Origin: Halobacteriovoraceae bacterium | GTDB lineage: Bacteria > Bdellovibrionota > Bacteriovoracia > Bacteriovoracales > Bacteriovoracaceae | NCBI GenBank assembly: GCA_020635115.1 | Contig: JACKAK010000004.1 | Span: 186,001 to 250,000, forward strand | Length of the DNA: 64,000 nt | Reading direction: 5' to 3' | Part shown: piece after piece, positions 18,583 through 28,470 of the stretch | How positions within the stretch are numbered: position 1 is the first letter of the stretch | How the letters are laid out: every line of letters starts with the position of its first letter | Position numbers and translations under genes: made by a program | Notes under the pieces: model-generated | Told to the model about the DNA's origin: nothing | The model's database searches: none | The model's input: the letters and a program-made list of their open reading frames with translations, nothing else

Positions 18583-19961
18583 TCTACTTTAAAAAGTTTT
18601 GAAATGGCCTCATAAGGTCTTTTAAAATTGCCTTCATTGAAACAACTCTTTTTCATGTCAACTATAATCTTTTTTAAGAGTTCCTTATCCTCAAACTTCG
18701 AGCGATAGGCCCTATTGACAAACTCTTCTGCAACAATAAAAACACAGGCCAAAGGCTGAATTTGCTTAGAATTGAGTCCTTTTGGAAAGCCTGTACCATC
18801 TGGTCGTTCATGATGTTGCATAATGATAGAGTCAATCCCAGGCGGAAAAGATTCAAAATTTTTAACAATGTTTGCAGCATCTATAGGATGACGCTTTATA
18901 CTCGTTTGTTCTGAATCGTTGAGAAATTTAAAACCTTTTTCACTGAAATTTTGGACTTTGGCCGCATCCATAGTATCTAAGGTGATATCGTGTAAAATGG
19001 AAGCTAATATCAGTTTTGTTGCAGTGGACTCTGTCGTCCAGTCTAATTTTTCAATTATCCCCGTCGTAACAAAATTAATTAAATGAACGTGATTAGATAA
19101 GTAGTCTTCTTTATCAAGTATTTTTGCAACTTTATTCAAAATATTTTCATTTTTTTTGACTAACTCAAGACTTATATCAATGCACTCTTGAGCTAAATCA
19201 ATAGAACTCTTAGATAGACCACAACTTAATAGATTTTCTTTCAACGTCGAAAGTCCCAAATTAGCATTTTGTACATTTTGTGTATCATCAAGTCCTTCTC
19301 TAACTTCAAGAATTTTTAAAACATCCCTTGAAATATTATCTACAAAATCTAACAAATTTTCTCTTTTAATAAAAAGTGTTCGAGCTCCTTTATTTTTATA
19401 TTTCAATACAATTTCTGAAGCATACATTGTATTGGCATCAATTATTTTAATAAATTTTTCGGAATTAATTCTAATATACACATCACATGGAACATTATTT
19501 GATTTCAAGACAGTGTCTACAGATACTTCACTCCATCTTTCATATGTATCAGAGTTCAAATTAGTAGGTTCTTTGTGAGAATTAGATCTATTTAAAATTA
19601 AATCTATTTCAATAATAAGTTGATCTTTTTTTATTGGCTTTGTGAGATAGACATTTCTTCTTTCTTTATCATCTGTAAAATTCTTTAGATAAGGGTCATT
19701 ATCAATTTGCCTGCCAGTGAGTAATAAATAAGGGATTTTAAGATCGCTATCAATCAGAAATTTGTATATTAAACCTCCATTTGCAACAGGCATATCATAA
19801 TCAGATATGATGAGATCATAGTTTTGAGAAACTTTCAGTTTATTGATGGCCTCTTGCCCATCAGAGCAATAAGTAATATCCATATCCTGATAATAACTTT
19901 TTAAAATAAGTGAATATAAGGTTCTTAAATCCTCATCATCTTCAGCATATAACAAACGCAT
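18576..19961 (-). CDS. Response regulator with HD-GYP domain (c-di-GMP phosphodiesterase)
   Basis: Residues 1-120 form a receiver domain with acidic pocket (AEDDED), phosphoacceptor Asp54 (ISDYDMP), and the conserved Thr and Lys (LLLTGR, LTKPIKKDQ). After a middle region of about 170 residues comes an HD-GYP domain: LHDI near residue 320, IKRHP, and HHERPDGTGFPKGL, with Phe in place of the family Tyr. The metal ligands appear intact, so it should hydrolyse cyclic di-GMP under control of phosphorylation. No kinase gene is adjacent. Confidence 0.88.
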   Translation of the reverse strand: MRLLYAEDDEDLRTLYSLILKSYYQDMDITYCSDGQEAINKLKVSQNYDLIISDYDMPVANGGLIYKFLIDSDLKIPYLLLTGRQIDNDPYLKNFTDDKERRNVYLTKPIKKDQLIIEIDLILNRSNSHKEPTNLNSDTYERWSEVSVDTVLKSNNVPCDVYIRINSEKFIKIIDANTMYASEIVLKYKNKGARTLFIKRENLLDFVDNISRDVLKILEVREGLDDTQNVQNANLGLSTLKENLLSCGLSKSSIDLAQECIDISLELVKKNENILNKVAKILDKEDYLSNHVHLINFVTTGIIEKLDWTTESTATKLILASILHDITLDTMDAAKVQNFSEKGFKFLNDSEQTSIKRHPIDAANIVKNFESFPPGIDSIIMQHHERPDGTGFPKGLNSKQIQPLACVFIVAEEFVNRAYRSKFEDKELLKKIIVDMKKSCFNEGNFKRPYEAISKLFKVDH

Positions 19962-20007
19962 ACATACCTCTCACAATATGATAAATGATTTACATACAAA
20001 AATTAAA

Positions 20008-21006
20008 CTAAAATTTTTTTAATTGTTCGAGAATAATTTGGACTTTGGAAATGGTTTCCTTAACAATCAGATGTATTTGCCCTTCTATTAAGGTTGCAGC
20101 AGAATGATTATGGCCGCCACCTCCTAGGGCCTGAGCAATAATTCCAACATCTGTTGTTCCCAGTGAACGAAAACTTACTTTCACCAAATCCCCCATTTCT
20201 CTAAACATACACGCAACCTTGATGTTGTCTAATATTAGTAGATGATTGACAAAAGCGTGAGTATCCTCAGGGTCTACTTTAAAAGACTCTAGTTCTTTTT
20301 CTTTAATGACTATCCAAGCAATTTCACCATTTTTAGTTGATTGTGCAGAGTTAAGTATTTTTCCAAGCAATTGCATGTGAGAAATTTTTTTTGCACCATA
20401 AATTTTATTATAGGCCAATTGCGGACGTATTCCTGTGTCTAATAATTGTCCAATAATTTTATGAGTATGCCCTGTGACAGTAGGATACCTAAAACTACTT
20501 GTATCTATTAATATAGATGTATAAAGTGGGAGCGCCATATCTTTTGTAATTTCCACATTGAGTTCTTTAATGAGAACTCCTACAAGCTCACCCGTTGCAG
20601 ACATATTTGTATCAATACAATGAAGAGCTGCGAGGGCCGGGGGACATGGATGGTGATCTATAAAGAGTAAGTTTTTAGAACGCATTGCTAATTGTTGCAC
20701 TTGATCTCCAATTCTACCTAAACTATTTGTGTCAACAACTATTAGGAGATCTATAGGCCAGTTATGATATTTTTCTGAACTTAAAAATTTTTCAATTCCT
20801 AAAATATTAGCAGTAGAGTCCAGGTATTCATACCTCTCCAGGAGTGGTCTTTCATTGACGCATATAACATCTTTTCCTTTTTGTCTCAAAGCTAGGGCCA
20901 GAGCGATTTGAGAACCAATTCCATCAGCATCCGGAAAAATATGTGTTGAAATCACAATATTCTTGGCCTTTTTGATCAGATTTACAAAACGTTTTTGATA
21001 TTCCAT
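20008..21006 (-). CDS. nrnA: DHH/DHHA1 phosphoesterase, NrnA-like nanoRNase/pAp phosphatase
   Basis: The enzyme family degrades 2-5-nucleotide RNAs and/or 3'-phosphoadenosine 5'-phosphate. Motifs: HIFPDADGIGSQ (residues 22-33), VDTNSLGRIG, IDHHPCPP (DHH) near residue 117, and the DHHA1 glycine motif GGGGHNHSAA near the C-terminus. The frame is open far upstream, but the ATG at 21006 with AAGG upstream begins at the family N-terminus and avoids overlapping the divergent ABC gene. The substrate (RNA or pAp) cannot be told from sequence. Confidence 0.87.
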   Translation of the reverse strand: MEYQKRFVNLIKKAKNIVISTHIFPDADGIGSQIALALALRQKGKDVICVNERPLLERYEYLDSTANILGIEKFLSSEKYHNWPIDLLIVVDTNSLGRIGDQVQQLAMRSKNLLFIDHHPCPPALAALHCIDTNMSATGELVGVLIKELNVEITKDMALPLYTSILIDTSSFRYPTVTGHTHKIIGQLLDTGIRPQLAYNKIYGAKKISHMQLLGKILNSAQSTKNGEIAWIVIKEKELESFKVDPEDTHAFVNHLLILDNIKVACMFREMGDLVKVSFRSLGTTDVGIIAQALGGGGHNHSAATLIEGQIHLIVKETISKVQIILEQLKKF

Positions 21007-21112
21007 TGACAACCTTTTCGGATTATTTTGACATTCTCTTAGCTTTTTTAACTTATAACAATTTGCTATTATTCTCCTACTTAAGACGAATTGGAGGAAG
21101 GAGTACTTTGCA

Positions 21113-21856
21113 ATGAGTCGTATACTTGTAGAATTAAAACAAATTTCTAAGAACTTCGGTCGCAATTTGGTTTTAGACAATATTTCTCTAAAATTAAAGG
21201 AAAATTCTATTCATGGATTGTTAGGGCCAAATGGCGCTGGAAAATCTACAACAATGCGAGTTTTATGTGGACTCACTAGTCATGATAAAGGTGAAGTATA
21301 TTTCGATGGACAATTGCGCAATAATCAAAATGAATTTGCTTGTAAAATAGGTTTTTTGAGTGAGGATGTCCCATTATATGAAAGTATGAGAGTTGAAAAT
21401 TTTATCAAATACCTACTTAAATTAAGATTAAAAAATATACAAAATATTAAAGATAATCTTGAAAAGGCCCTAGAGAAATGTCAATTAATCGATCATCGTA
21501 AGAGGTTGATTGGAAATTTGTCAAAAGGTCTCAAACAAAGAGTAGGTCTAGCTCAGGCAATTGCTCATGGGCCTAAACTCATTATTTTAGATGAACCAAC
21601 AGTAGGGCTAGACCCCTATGCAATTATGCACGTACGAGATTTGATCCAAAACTTGGCCAAAGACCACACTATATTATTATCGAGTCATCAGTTGCATGAA
21701 GTTGCTAATGTCTGTAATGAGTTTACTTTTATTGAAAAGGGAAGAGTTGTAAAAACTGCAAATATGGAAAATTATAAAAATAATTTAGAACAAGTCTTTC
21801 AGGAATTTGGCAAACAAATTCAAAATCGTAGCGAACAAACGAGTGTAAATTTATGA
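21113..21856 (+). CDS. ABC transporter ATPase, GldA-like
   Basis: Walker A GPNGAGKST (residues 38-46), signature LSKGLKQRV, Walker B LIILDEPTVGLDP and the switch histidine (LLSSHQLHE) are all present. GGAGGAAGGAG precedes the ATG. It heads an operon of five genes with 4-bp overlaps. In Bacteroidetes, GldA with GldF and GldG is linked to gliding; here the same trio order plus a DUF4340 protein suggests a related cell-surface or motility ABC complex. The substrate is unknown. Confidence 0.88.
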   Translation: MSRILVELKQISKNFGRNLVLDNISLKLKENSIHGLLGPNGAGKSTTMRVLCGLTSHDKGEVYFDGQLRNNQNEFACKIGFLSEDVPLYESMRVENFIKYLLKLRLKNIQNIKDNLEKALEKCQLIDHRKRLIGNLSKGLKQRVGLAQAIAHGPKLIILDEPTVGLDPYAIMHVRDLIQNLAKDHTILLSSHQLHEVANVCNEFTFIEKGRVVKTANMENYKNNLEQVFQEFGKQIQNRSEQTSVNL

Positions 21857-22596
21857 AAAGTTTTTTTAGGGTCAAAACAATTGTTGGTAAAGAATTTTCA
21901 GAATTTCTATGGTCTCCCATGTTTTTTATCTTAACTGGTGTTTTTTCCCTTATCATTGGATTTTTGTTTTACAATTATTTAATACTTTCAAAGGAAATAA
22001 CAAATTTATCTGTTTCATACTCAGTACTTAGGCCCATTTATGGAAATATGAATCTTCTATTATTATTTATTGTTCCGTTGTTAACCATGAATAGTTTTTC
22101 TGAAGAAATTAGTAAAAAAACTATAGACTTGTTGTTTATGTCTAGAGTGAAAGACTATGAGCTTATATTAGGAAAAATAATTGCTACTTTTTTAATCGTA
22201 TTTTTAATGATTAGTTCAAGTTTGATATTTCCAATTATCCTAGCATTTGCTGGATTCACTGATTGGGGTGTTGTCTTGACAAGTTTTCTAGGAATATTAT
22301 TTTGCAGTCTGTGCTACATTAGTGTTGGCGTCTTCGCCTCAACCCTTACCAAAAATAATATTGTTGCAGCTTTTGTGAGCATTGGTATCCTTCTATCAAT
22401 TGTAATGCTTGTTTTTACAGCAAATACAAGTGTAAACCCTCTCATTCAGCAGATGGGATTATATCTGGCCCCGGCCTACCACTTTGAGTATCTCTCAAGG
22501 GGAACATTAAATAATTTTGGCATAGTTTATTTTATTTCTTTTTTCCTTTTCTTTTTTAGTCTAACAAAATTTTCTCTAGAAAGAAGGGCCTGTTGA
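21853..22596 (+). CDS. ABC-2 type permease, GldF-like
   Basis: The 247-residue protein has six hydrophobic segments and ABC-2 permease phrases (VKTIVGKEFSEFLWSPMFFILTGVFSLIIGFLF; LLTMNSFSEEISKKTIDLLFMSRVKDYELILGKI in parts). It begins 4 bp inside the ATPase gene and ends overlapping the GldG-like gene, so the three are translated together. Confidence 0.87.
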   Translation: MKSFFRVKTIVGKEFSEFLWSPMFFILTGVFSLIIGFLFYNYLILSKEITNLSVSYSVLRPIYGNMNLLLLFIVPLLTMNSFSEEISKKTIDLLFMSRVKDYELILGKIIATFLIVFLMISSSLIFPIILAFAGFTDWGVVLTSFLGILFCSLCYISVGVFASTLTKNNIVAAFVSIGILLSIVMLVFTANTSVNPLIQQMGLYLAPAYHFEYLSRGTLNNFGIVYFISFFLFFFSLTKFSLERRAC

Positions 22597-24128
22597 TGAA
22601 ACTTTTTCTTAAATATACTTTAGCTCTAACTGTCTGTTTAAGTTATTTACTTGTGATTGGTGTATGGGTCATTATTTCAGATGAATTACACTTTTGTCTA
22701 TATGTTACAGGAACATCACTTTTTTTAACTTTAATCTATTTAAGTATCTATCATAGAGACTTCGAGAAAATTTACAAAACTGTGGCCTTTAAGAAATTTA
22801 TATCTCATATCATATCTGGCGGATTGATTTTAAGTTCTCTGGGACTTGTTAACTTTCTCGCATTTAAAAATCCTATTCAATATGACTTTTCTGAGTTTAC
22901 AAGAAACTCTCTTTCTCAGGAAAGTATTAACATTTTAAAGTCTTTTCATGGAGAAATTACTTTTAAGTTGTTTGCTCGACAAACTGAGCAAGAATCTTAC
23001 AAAAAATTATTTGAAATTTATCGCTTTACTAAAAATGATATTGCAATTGAGTACATTGATGTTGACTTAAATCCAAGTAAATTACAACAATATCTAATTA
23101 CAAAATCTCCATCCTTGATAATTGAAGCGCAACAGAGAATGGAAAAAGTTGAAACAATAAACGAATATAATATCACAAATGCAATTTCAAAAATATTGAA
23201 TCCCAGAAAACAAAAAATTGCAATTTACGAAGGAAAAATTCCTGGTAACACTGTTTTTTCTCAGACTGGCCCCGAGGGTTATGATAAATTGATGCCATTT
23301 CTTAAAAATAAAAGTGCCGTACTTGATTTTGTAGATTTAAGTGTAGTGTTTAAACAATCATATGATCTTCTGATTATAATAGCACCACGTAATGATCTCT
23401 CAGAAGAAGATGGATTAATTCTTTCGAAATTTCAAAAAAATGGAGGTAACCTCCTTATAGCATTAGATCCGAGCTTGAAAAAAGATCAGTATCCAAATTT
23501 AAGAAAATGGTTATTTGATAAAGGGATAAAAATTTCAAATGATTTTGTAATAGATCTAAACCTACATGTAGAAGGTTCAAATGGTACTGTGCCAATTATT
23601 CAAAAAACAAATGCGAACCATCTGGTTGTCGAAGGTTTTAAAGGCCCCATTTTTTTTCCATTCGTGTCTTCGATAGAAAAAAATGAAACTGAAGGTGATA
23701 CAGGTCGCTTCGTTTCTCTTTTACAATCTTCTTTGGAGAGTAGTTGGGCAGAAAAAAGTCAAACTGAATTACTTGAAAATCAATATGTTTTTAATAACGA
23801 TGAGGACACGCAAGGGCCAATAACCATGGCCGCAATTTGGGAAGACGTTAAAGGGAAAAAGGGTAGTATTTTAGCATTAGGCAATTCTACTTTTTTACAA
23901 AATAAATACCAGGGACACGGGCGTAATATAGATTTCTTTTTAAACAGCGTGAGCTATCTGTCTTATCAAAATTATGCTATCACATTTGATCGGGCCGGAG
24001 TAACTGACACACCTCTTTTTATAAGTCACTACCAAAAAAATCTTGCTTTTTACTTTTCAATTTTGTTTTTGCCGTTAGTAATGTTTGGCTCAGGCGCATT
24101 CATCTACAAGAGAAAGCAATATCTATGA
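22596..24128 (+). CDS. GldG-like ABC auxiliary membrane protein
   Basis: After three N-terminal membrane segments (about residues 8-30, 37-55, 72-92) comes a large extracytoplasmic domain of the GldG/ABC_transp_aux type: thioredoxin-like SQESINILKSFHGEITFKLFAR and IEYIDVDLNPSKL, followed by LSEEDGLILSKFQKNGGNLLIALDPS. A final membrane segment sits near residues 482-500. I used the ATG at 22596; a TTG one codon earlier is also possible. It overlaps both neighbours. Confidence 0.85.
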   Translation: MKLFLKYTLALTVCLSYLLVIGVWVIISDELHFCLYVTGTSLFLTLIYLSIYHRDFEKIYKTVAFKKFISHIISGGLILSSLGLVNFLAFKNPIQYDFSEFTRNSLSQESINILKSFHGEITFKLFARQTEQESYKKLFEIYRFTKNDIAIEYIDVDLNPSKLQQYLITKSPSLIIEAQQRMEKVETINEYNITNAISKILNPRKQKIAIYEGKIPGNTVFSQTGPEGYDKLMPFLKNKSAVLDFVDLSVVFKQSYDLLIIIAPRNDLSEEDGLILSKFQKNGGNLLIALDPSLKKDQYPNLRKWLFDKGIKISNDFVIDLNLHVEGSNGTVPIIQKTNANHLVVEGFKGPIFFPFVSSIEKNETEGDTGRFVSLLQSSLESSWAEKSQTELLENQYVFNNDEDTQGPITMAAIWEDVKGKKGSILALGNSTFLQNKYQGHGRNIDFFLNSVSYLSYQNYAITFDRAGVTDTPLFISHYQKNLAFYFSILFLPLVMFGSGAFIYKRKQYL

Positions 24129-25480
24129 AAAGAAACAGTATCTTATTCTCAGTATTAGTATTTCTATTTTTGATTACTTTTGTTTCTGAGAAGATATTAA
24201 AAGAAGATAAAATTTCACATGAACAAGAACTTGCTAAGATTCTTTCTTTCAAAAATTTAGGTAGGATAACTAAAGCTAAAACAGACAATTTTGAACTTCA
24301 ATTCAAAGATGATATTCCCTATATTAATGGACAACTTGCTGATGAAAAAAAAGTAAAAATGTTTTTTACAGATCTCACCCTCATTGAAGTTGAAAGAGAA
24401 ATTTCTACAAAAACCATAGAAGATAACTACTATTCTTTTTTCAACAAAAATCCTTCAAAAATACGATTTGATTTCGAAAAAAACTATCTGGAATTTATGA
24501 TTGGGAAGAAACTTATACATGATCGAAGCTTTTATGTAGAAGTAAAAACATCAAAGGGAAAAAAATATTTTCTTGCTAAATACCAAAAGGATCTTGATGA
24601 CATTTATCAAGAGAATCAAGAAGAATCAACTTCTCACCAATACAATCATTTTTTAAGCTCTATCAATGTAGAAGCAGATTATTTTCTTGAAAAAACACTT
24701 TTCAAAATAGCTGATTCTCTTCAAGGATTCAAAGTTGACAAGATCATCTCTCAAGCTGAAGGGAAAATGAAGGAAGAAATTGACTTCAAAAATAAAACAA
24801 CTTCGCCAGCTCCTTTTAAAGGAGTTAACTACAATATTGAAATTTATGATAACTATTTAAATCAACTTTATGACTTAAAAGCTGAAATGATAATATATAA
24901 TCCTAATAAAAATCTATTGTCAAAACATGTCAGAACTCTTCACTTACTTAGTGGGCAAAAAGAAATATTGCTTGATATTTTTGAAGTTTATAATAAAAGA
25001 AGTTCTCAATTTGTCCTTTTAAGAAATAATAAAACTCTATATGAAATTGATCCAAAATTAACCCCTGTCCTCACCGTTCATTATCAAACCTTTTGGGATC
25101 GAAGACCTCTAAGAAATAATTTTTTTACAAAAACATCACAAAATAAATTTGAACTCATCTTTTCAGATAAAAAGTTTCCTTTTTCGATTCCTTTTTCAGA
25201 CCATTTTACTGTGAAATCTCTAGTTAAGGCCTATAATGTCAATGTTGAGAGTTTTCGAGCACTTTTTGCCCTTTTAATGAATCCTGCCGATTTTGTTCGC
25301 CCTCTAAGTGTTACTCATTGGAAAGATTCCATGGGTCTACAGATTGATGATGAACTTCTCCTATTCAAGTTTTCAGATAATGAGATTATAATACATAACA
25401 AGAAGTACAATATAGGACTTCATTATTTTGTAGGGCCTAAGTCGCCACTTCCTTTAAAAAAAGAGGATTATATACAGTGA
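24125..25480 (+). CDS. DUF4340-type exported protein of the Gld-like operon
   Basis: An N-terminal membrane anchor or uncleaved signal (RNSILFSVLVFLFLITFVSEKIL) is followed by about 420 extracytoplasmic residues, the first 150 resembling the DUF4340 domain (LQFKDDIPYINGQLADEKKVKMFFTDLTLIEVEREI; FMIGKKLIHDRSFYVEV in parts) that commonly follows GldG-like genes. Its biochemical role is not known. It overlaps the GldG-like gene by 4 bp and the next gene by 4 bp. Confidence 0.72.
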   Translation: MKRNSILFSVLVFLFLITFVSEKILKEDKISHEQELAKILSFKNLGRITKAKTDNFELQFKDDIPYINGQLADEKKVKMFFTDLTLIEVEREISTKTIEDNYYSFFNKNPSKIRFDFEKNYLEFMIGKKLIHDRSFYVEVKTSKGKKYFLAKYQKDLDDIYQENQEESTSHQYNHFLSSINVEADYFLEKTLFKIADSLQGFKVDKIISQAEGKMKEEIDFKNKTTSPAPFKGVNYNIEIYDNYLNQLYDLKAEMIIYNPNKNLLSKHVRTLHLLSGQKEILLDIFEVYNKRSSQFVLLRNNKTLYEIDPKLTPVLTVHYQTFWDRRPLRNNFFTKTSQNKFELIFSDKKFPFSIPFSDHFTVKSLVKAYNVNVESFRALFALLMNPADFVRPLSVTHWKDSMGLQIDDELLLFKFSDNEIIIHNKKYNIGLHYFVGPKSPLPLKKEDYIQ

Positions 25481-26142
25481 TTAAAGAACTATTTATCAAT
25501 TATTTTATGGTTATACTTCATCCAATAAAAACTGCTACTCATAACAAAAGAGTACGCCTAGATCGCCTAAATGAAGTCGCAGCAGAAGAAGATCTTGTCC
25601 AACAATATACACCTTTAAATTTTGTAGAGGCCTGCTTAATCTCATGGGTTTTTATAATAATTGGTGCTATCTATGAGATTTTTGGGATTCAAATTGGATT
25701 TTCAGCAATCGAATTGCTATCAGAAGAAAGTGATATACTTTATACAATTGGTGTTCAAACCCAAAAATTTGGACTTATTTCTCTAATGGCCAAAGTCGTC
25801 TTCTTTCCATTCTTTCTTTGGGCATGGACCAAGCTTTATGTTGTCATTATAACTTTTTTTGCAGGGCTATTTAATAATAACGAAGAAGAAGTCGAAGAGT
25901 CTGCTAAAGAAATTGTCTACGGGGGGATGAGTAGTTTTGCTTTTTATCTCTTCCCTGTCTTTGGGCCTGTTTTCAAAGTCCTAGGAAATATTGTCATTAT
26001 ATTTCAAGGTCTAAGACATAATCTTGGAATGTCACCCATTCAATCTTTAATCGTCTTGGTTTCGCCTATCATCATCATTATACTCATGTTTATTTTAGGC
26101 ATTTCAATTTTTTCCATGACGCTCGGAGCGTTAATCTTCTAA
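25477..26142 (+). CDS. Membrane protein, possibly Yip1-like
   Basis: The GTG start overlaps the stop of the preceding gene by 4 bp, placing it in the Gld-like operon. Five hydrophobic segments follow a 45-residue polar N-terminus (LILHPIKTATHNKRV-like). The layout, with an N-terminal HP motif and five closely packed segments, resembles Yip1-domain proteins, but this is a weak visual match. It may be a membrane component of the ABC system. Confidence 0.68.
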   Translation: MIKELFINYFMVILHPIKTATHNKRVRLDRLNEVAAEEDLVQQYTPLNFVEACLISWVFIIIGAIYEIFGIQIGFSAIELLSEESDILYTIGVQTQKFGLISLMAKVVFFPFFLWAWTKLYVVIITFFAGLFNNNEEEVEESAKEIVYGGMSSFAFYLFPVFGPVFKVLGNIVIIFQGLRHNLGMSPIQSLIVLVSPIIIIILMFILGISIFSMTLGALIF

Positions 26143-26243
26143 TTTTGCTCACTCTCTAAAAGAACACTTAAACAGACTGTTGCCATTGCTTAAGTTTTTT
26201 GTGATTATTTTTTACCTTATAAATTAAATCAAAGGGATTAATT

Positions 26244-26915
26244 GTGAGTGTATTTCCACATACGCAGTTTGGACATGGTGCTATTGAAATTATTTGTGGG
26301 CCTATGTTTTCAGGAAAAACAGAAGAACTCATCAGAAGAGTTAGACGCGCACAAATAGCCAGACAAAAAGTACAAATTTTTAAACCGATTATTGATAATA
26401 GATATCATAAAACAGACGTCGTCAGTCATTCCTCCCAGGCCATCGAGGCCGTGGCCGTGAATTCATCTCGTGAAATTCTTCAAAAGCTTTATGACACAAC
26501 TAGAGTTGTTGCAATAGACGAAGTTCAATTCTTTGATGATTCCATTATTAAAGTTGTACAAAAATTGGCCAGAAGAGGATGTCGTGTCATTTGCGCAGGC
26601 CTCGATCAAGATTATAAAGGTGAACCATTTGGCCCTATCCCACATCTCCTGGCCATTGCAGATTCTGTATTAAAAGTTCAGGCCATTTGTACTGTGTGTG
26701 GCGCTCCCGCAACCAAAACTTTTCGGAAAATTCGAAATTTAAATGCCTCAAAAGGACAAATTCTAGTAGGTGAATCTGAATCCTATGAAGCACGTTGTCG
26801 CTCCCATTATGATTATATTGATGGGCCAGAGGAAGAATTACTTGCTTTTAACCTTCCCTTGTTAGATGAAGACATACAAAATATGTCTGAACTAACAATG
26901 GAGAGGGATTCATGA
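26244..26915 (+). CDS. tdk: Thymidine kinase
   Basis: The enzyme phosphorylates thymidine for dTMP salvage. The P-loop GPMFSGKT (residues 19-26), the DEVQFF motif, the lasso region RKIRNLNASKGQILVGESESYEARC and the zinc-binding cysteines (CTVC and C near the end) are those of type II thymidine kinases. Length 223 is slightly above the usual 190-205 because of an acidic C-terminal tail. GTG start with AAAGGG upstream. hpt overlaps it by 4 bp. Confidence 0.94.
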   Translation: MSVFPHTQFGHGAIEIICGPMFSGKTEELIRRVRRAQIARQKVQIFKPIIDNRYHKTDVVSHSSQAIEAVAVNSSREILQKLYDTTRVVAIDEVQFFDDSIIKVVQKLARRGCRVICAGLDQDYKGEPFGPIPHLLAIADSVLKVQAICTVCGAPATKTFRKIRNLNASKGQILVGESESYEARCRSHYDYIDGPEEELLAFNLPLLDEDIQNMSELTMERDS

Positions 26916-27427
26916 TCGAAAAATATATTACTGAAGATCAACTAGAAGTAAAGATTACTGAACTGGCCTTGAAAATAAATAATGATTACAAAAACGAAGA
27001 GTTGGTTATCATTTGTATCTTGAATGGCTCGTTTATGTTTTGTGCAGATCTTATTCGAAAATTAGACCTAGATCTTATTATGGAATTTATGTCTGCAAGT
27101 TCTTATGGTGAATCAACTGACAGTTCTGGAACTTTAGATATTCGACTAGATATTGAGCGTGACATAAAAGGTAAAAATGTTTTGATCGTAGAAGATATTG
27201 TAGATACAGGCCTTACTTTAAATAAAATAAAAGAGCTTCTTCTCGCCAGAGACCCTAAAAGTCTTAAAATTGCTTCTCTTCTTCATAAGCCTGCTCGCAA
27301 AATTCACCACGTTGACATTGAATATCTTGGTTTTGAAATAGAAGACAAGTTTGTCATCGGATATGGATTAGATTACGCTAATAAATACAGAGAACTTCCA
27401 TATATTGGTATTTACCAAAATAGTTAA
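26912..27427 (+). CDS. hpt: Hypoxanthine phosphoribosyltransferase
   Basis: This salvage enzyme makes IMP or GMP from hypoxanthine or guanine and PRPP. The PRPP-binding motif VLIVEDIVDTGLTL lies near residues 90-103, with the upstream ILNGSFMFCADLIR and the C-terminal IGYGLDYANKYRELPYIG typical of the family. The ATG overlaps the tdk stop. The pair fits nucleotide scavenging, a likely need in a predator, though lifestyle is inferred. Confidence 0.94.
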   Translation: MIEKYITEDQLEVKITELALKINNDYKNEELVIICILNGSFMFCADLIRKLDLDLIMEFMSASSYGESTDSSGTLDIRLDIERDIKGKNVLIVEDIVDTGLTLNKIKELLLARDPKSLKIASLLHKPARKIHHVDIEYLGFEIEDKFVIGYGLDYANKYRELPYIGIYQNS

Positions 27428-27441
27428 TTATTTAGGAATTT

Positions 27442-28470
27442 ATGATGGCCCAAAGTTATGCCGAAGGTAGCGTCCGAGTTGACTTAATAGGTGGGACCCT
27501 AGACCTTCCTCCTATCAACTTGATTCTCCCAAATGCAATAACCTTAAATCTAGCAACATCACTCAAAGCAAAAGTCAAAATTCAGGCCATCGATAATAGA
27601 CAAATCAAAATAATTTCTAAAGACTATAATTCTATTACTTCAATAGAGTTAAATGATCTCACTGAAAAAAATTTTAATTCAAATAAATTTGGAAACTTTA
27701 ATTTTGTTCTACAAATAATAGCACAATTTAATCTTGACACAGGTATCGAAGTTGAACTTGAAAGTGGTTCTCCTCCCGGTGCAGGCCTTGGAGGATCATC
27801 TTCTATGGGCATAACTTTATATAAGGCCTTGGCCGATTTTGTTGGTATTCCCCTCGTTCCAACTAAGGCCCTTGAGGTCGTTCGAAATATAGAAAATAAA
27901 ATTTTAGACTCAGGCCCTGCAGGCTATCAAGATTATTACCCTGCTTTATACGGGGGGATTTTGGCCCTTATTCCAAGTGTTAAGGAAATTGAGGTCAAAC
28001 AACTTTATGATCAACGTCTATGCAAAGTTTTAAATGATCACATGACTCTAGTATATTCAGGACAAACACGATTATCAGGAATAAACAATTGGGAAGTATA
28101 CAAAGCTTTTTTTGACAAAAACCAAAAAGTTAGAAAAGGTCTAGGCGATATTGCTAGTATAAGTAAAAAATTTCTGGAAAGTATTGAGGCAAATCAATTA
28201 GGGTTAATTCCAGAATACATTAAAGAAGAAGGTCAAATTCGAGAAAGTCTCTTTCCCAATATCGTAACCAATGAAATGCGAGACTTATTAAAAGATATCC
28301 AAAAAATTGAAGCAAATGCAGGAATCAAAGTTTGTGGTGCAGGTGGTGGAGGTTGTTTTTTGATTGTCCATCAAGCTGATTCTCAAAGTAAAGTTGCAAA
28401 AATTATTAATGATCATAAAATGCAAATATTAGAATTTGATATCAGTAAACCTTTGGCCCTCTATGAGTAA
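27442..28470 (+). CDS. GHMP-family sugar or mevalonate-type kinase
   Basis: A GHMP kinase by its ATP loop SGSPPGAGLGGSSSMG (about residues 108-123), N-terminal RVDLIGGTLDLPP, and C-terminal KVCGAGGGGCFLI glycine motif. The opening and length (342 residues) resemble sugar-1-phosphate/heptose kinases of this superfamily, but the substrate cannot be fixed from the sequence. It follows hpt by 14 bp and overlaps the next gene by 8 bp. Confidence 0.82.
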   Translation: MMAQSYAEGSVRVDLIGGTLDLPPINLILPNAITLNLATSLKAKVKIQAIDNRQIKIISKDYNSITSIELNDLTEKNFNSNKFGNFNFVLQIIAQFNLDTGIEVELESGSPPGAGLGGSSSMGITLYKALADFVGIPLVPTKALEVVRNIENKILDSGPAGYQDYYPALYGGILALIPSVKEIEVKQLYDQRLCKVLNDHMTLVYSGQTRLSGINNWEVYKAFFDKNQKVRKGLGDIASISKKFLESIEANQLGLIPEYIKEEGQIRESLFPNIVTNEMRDLLKDIQKIEANAGIKVCGAGGGGCFLIVHQADSQSKVAKIINDHKMQILEFDISKPLALYE

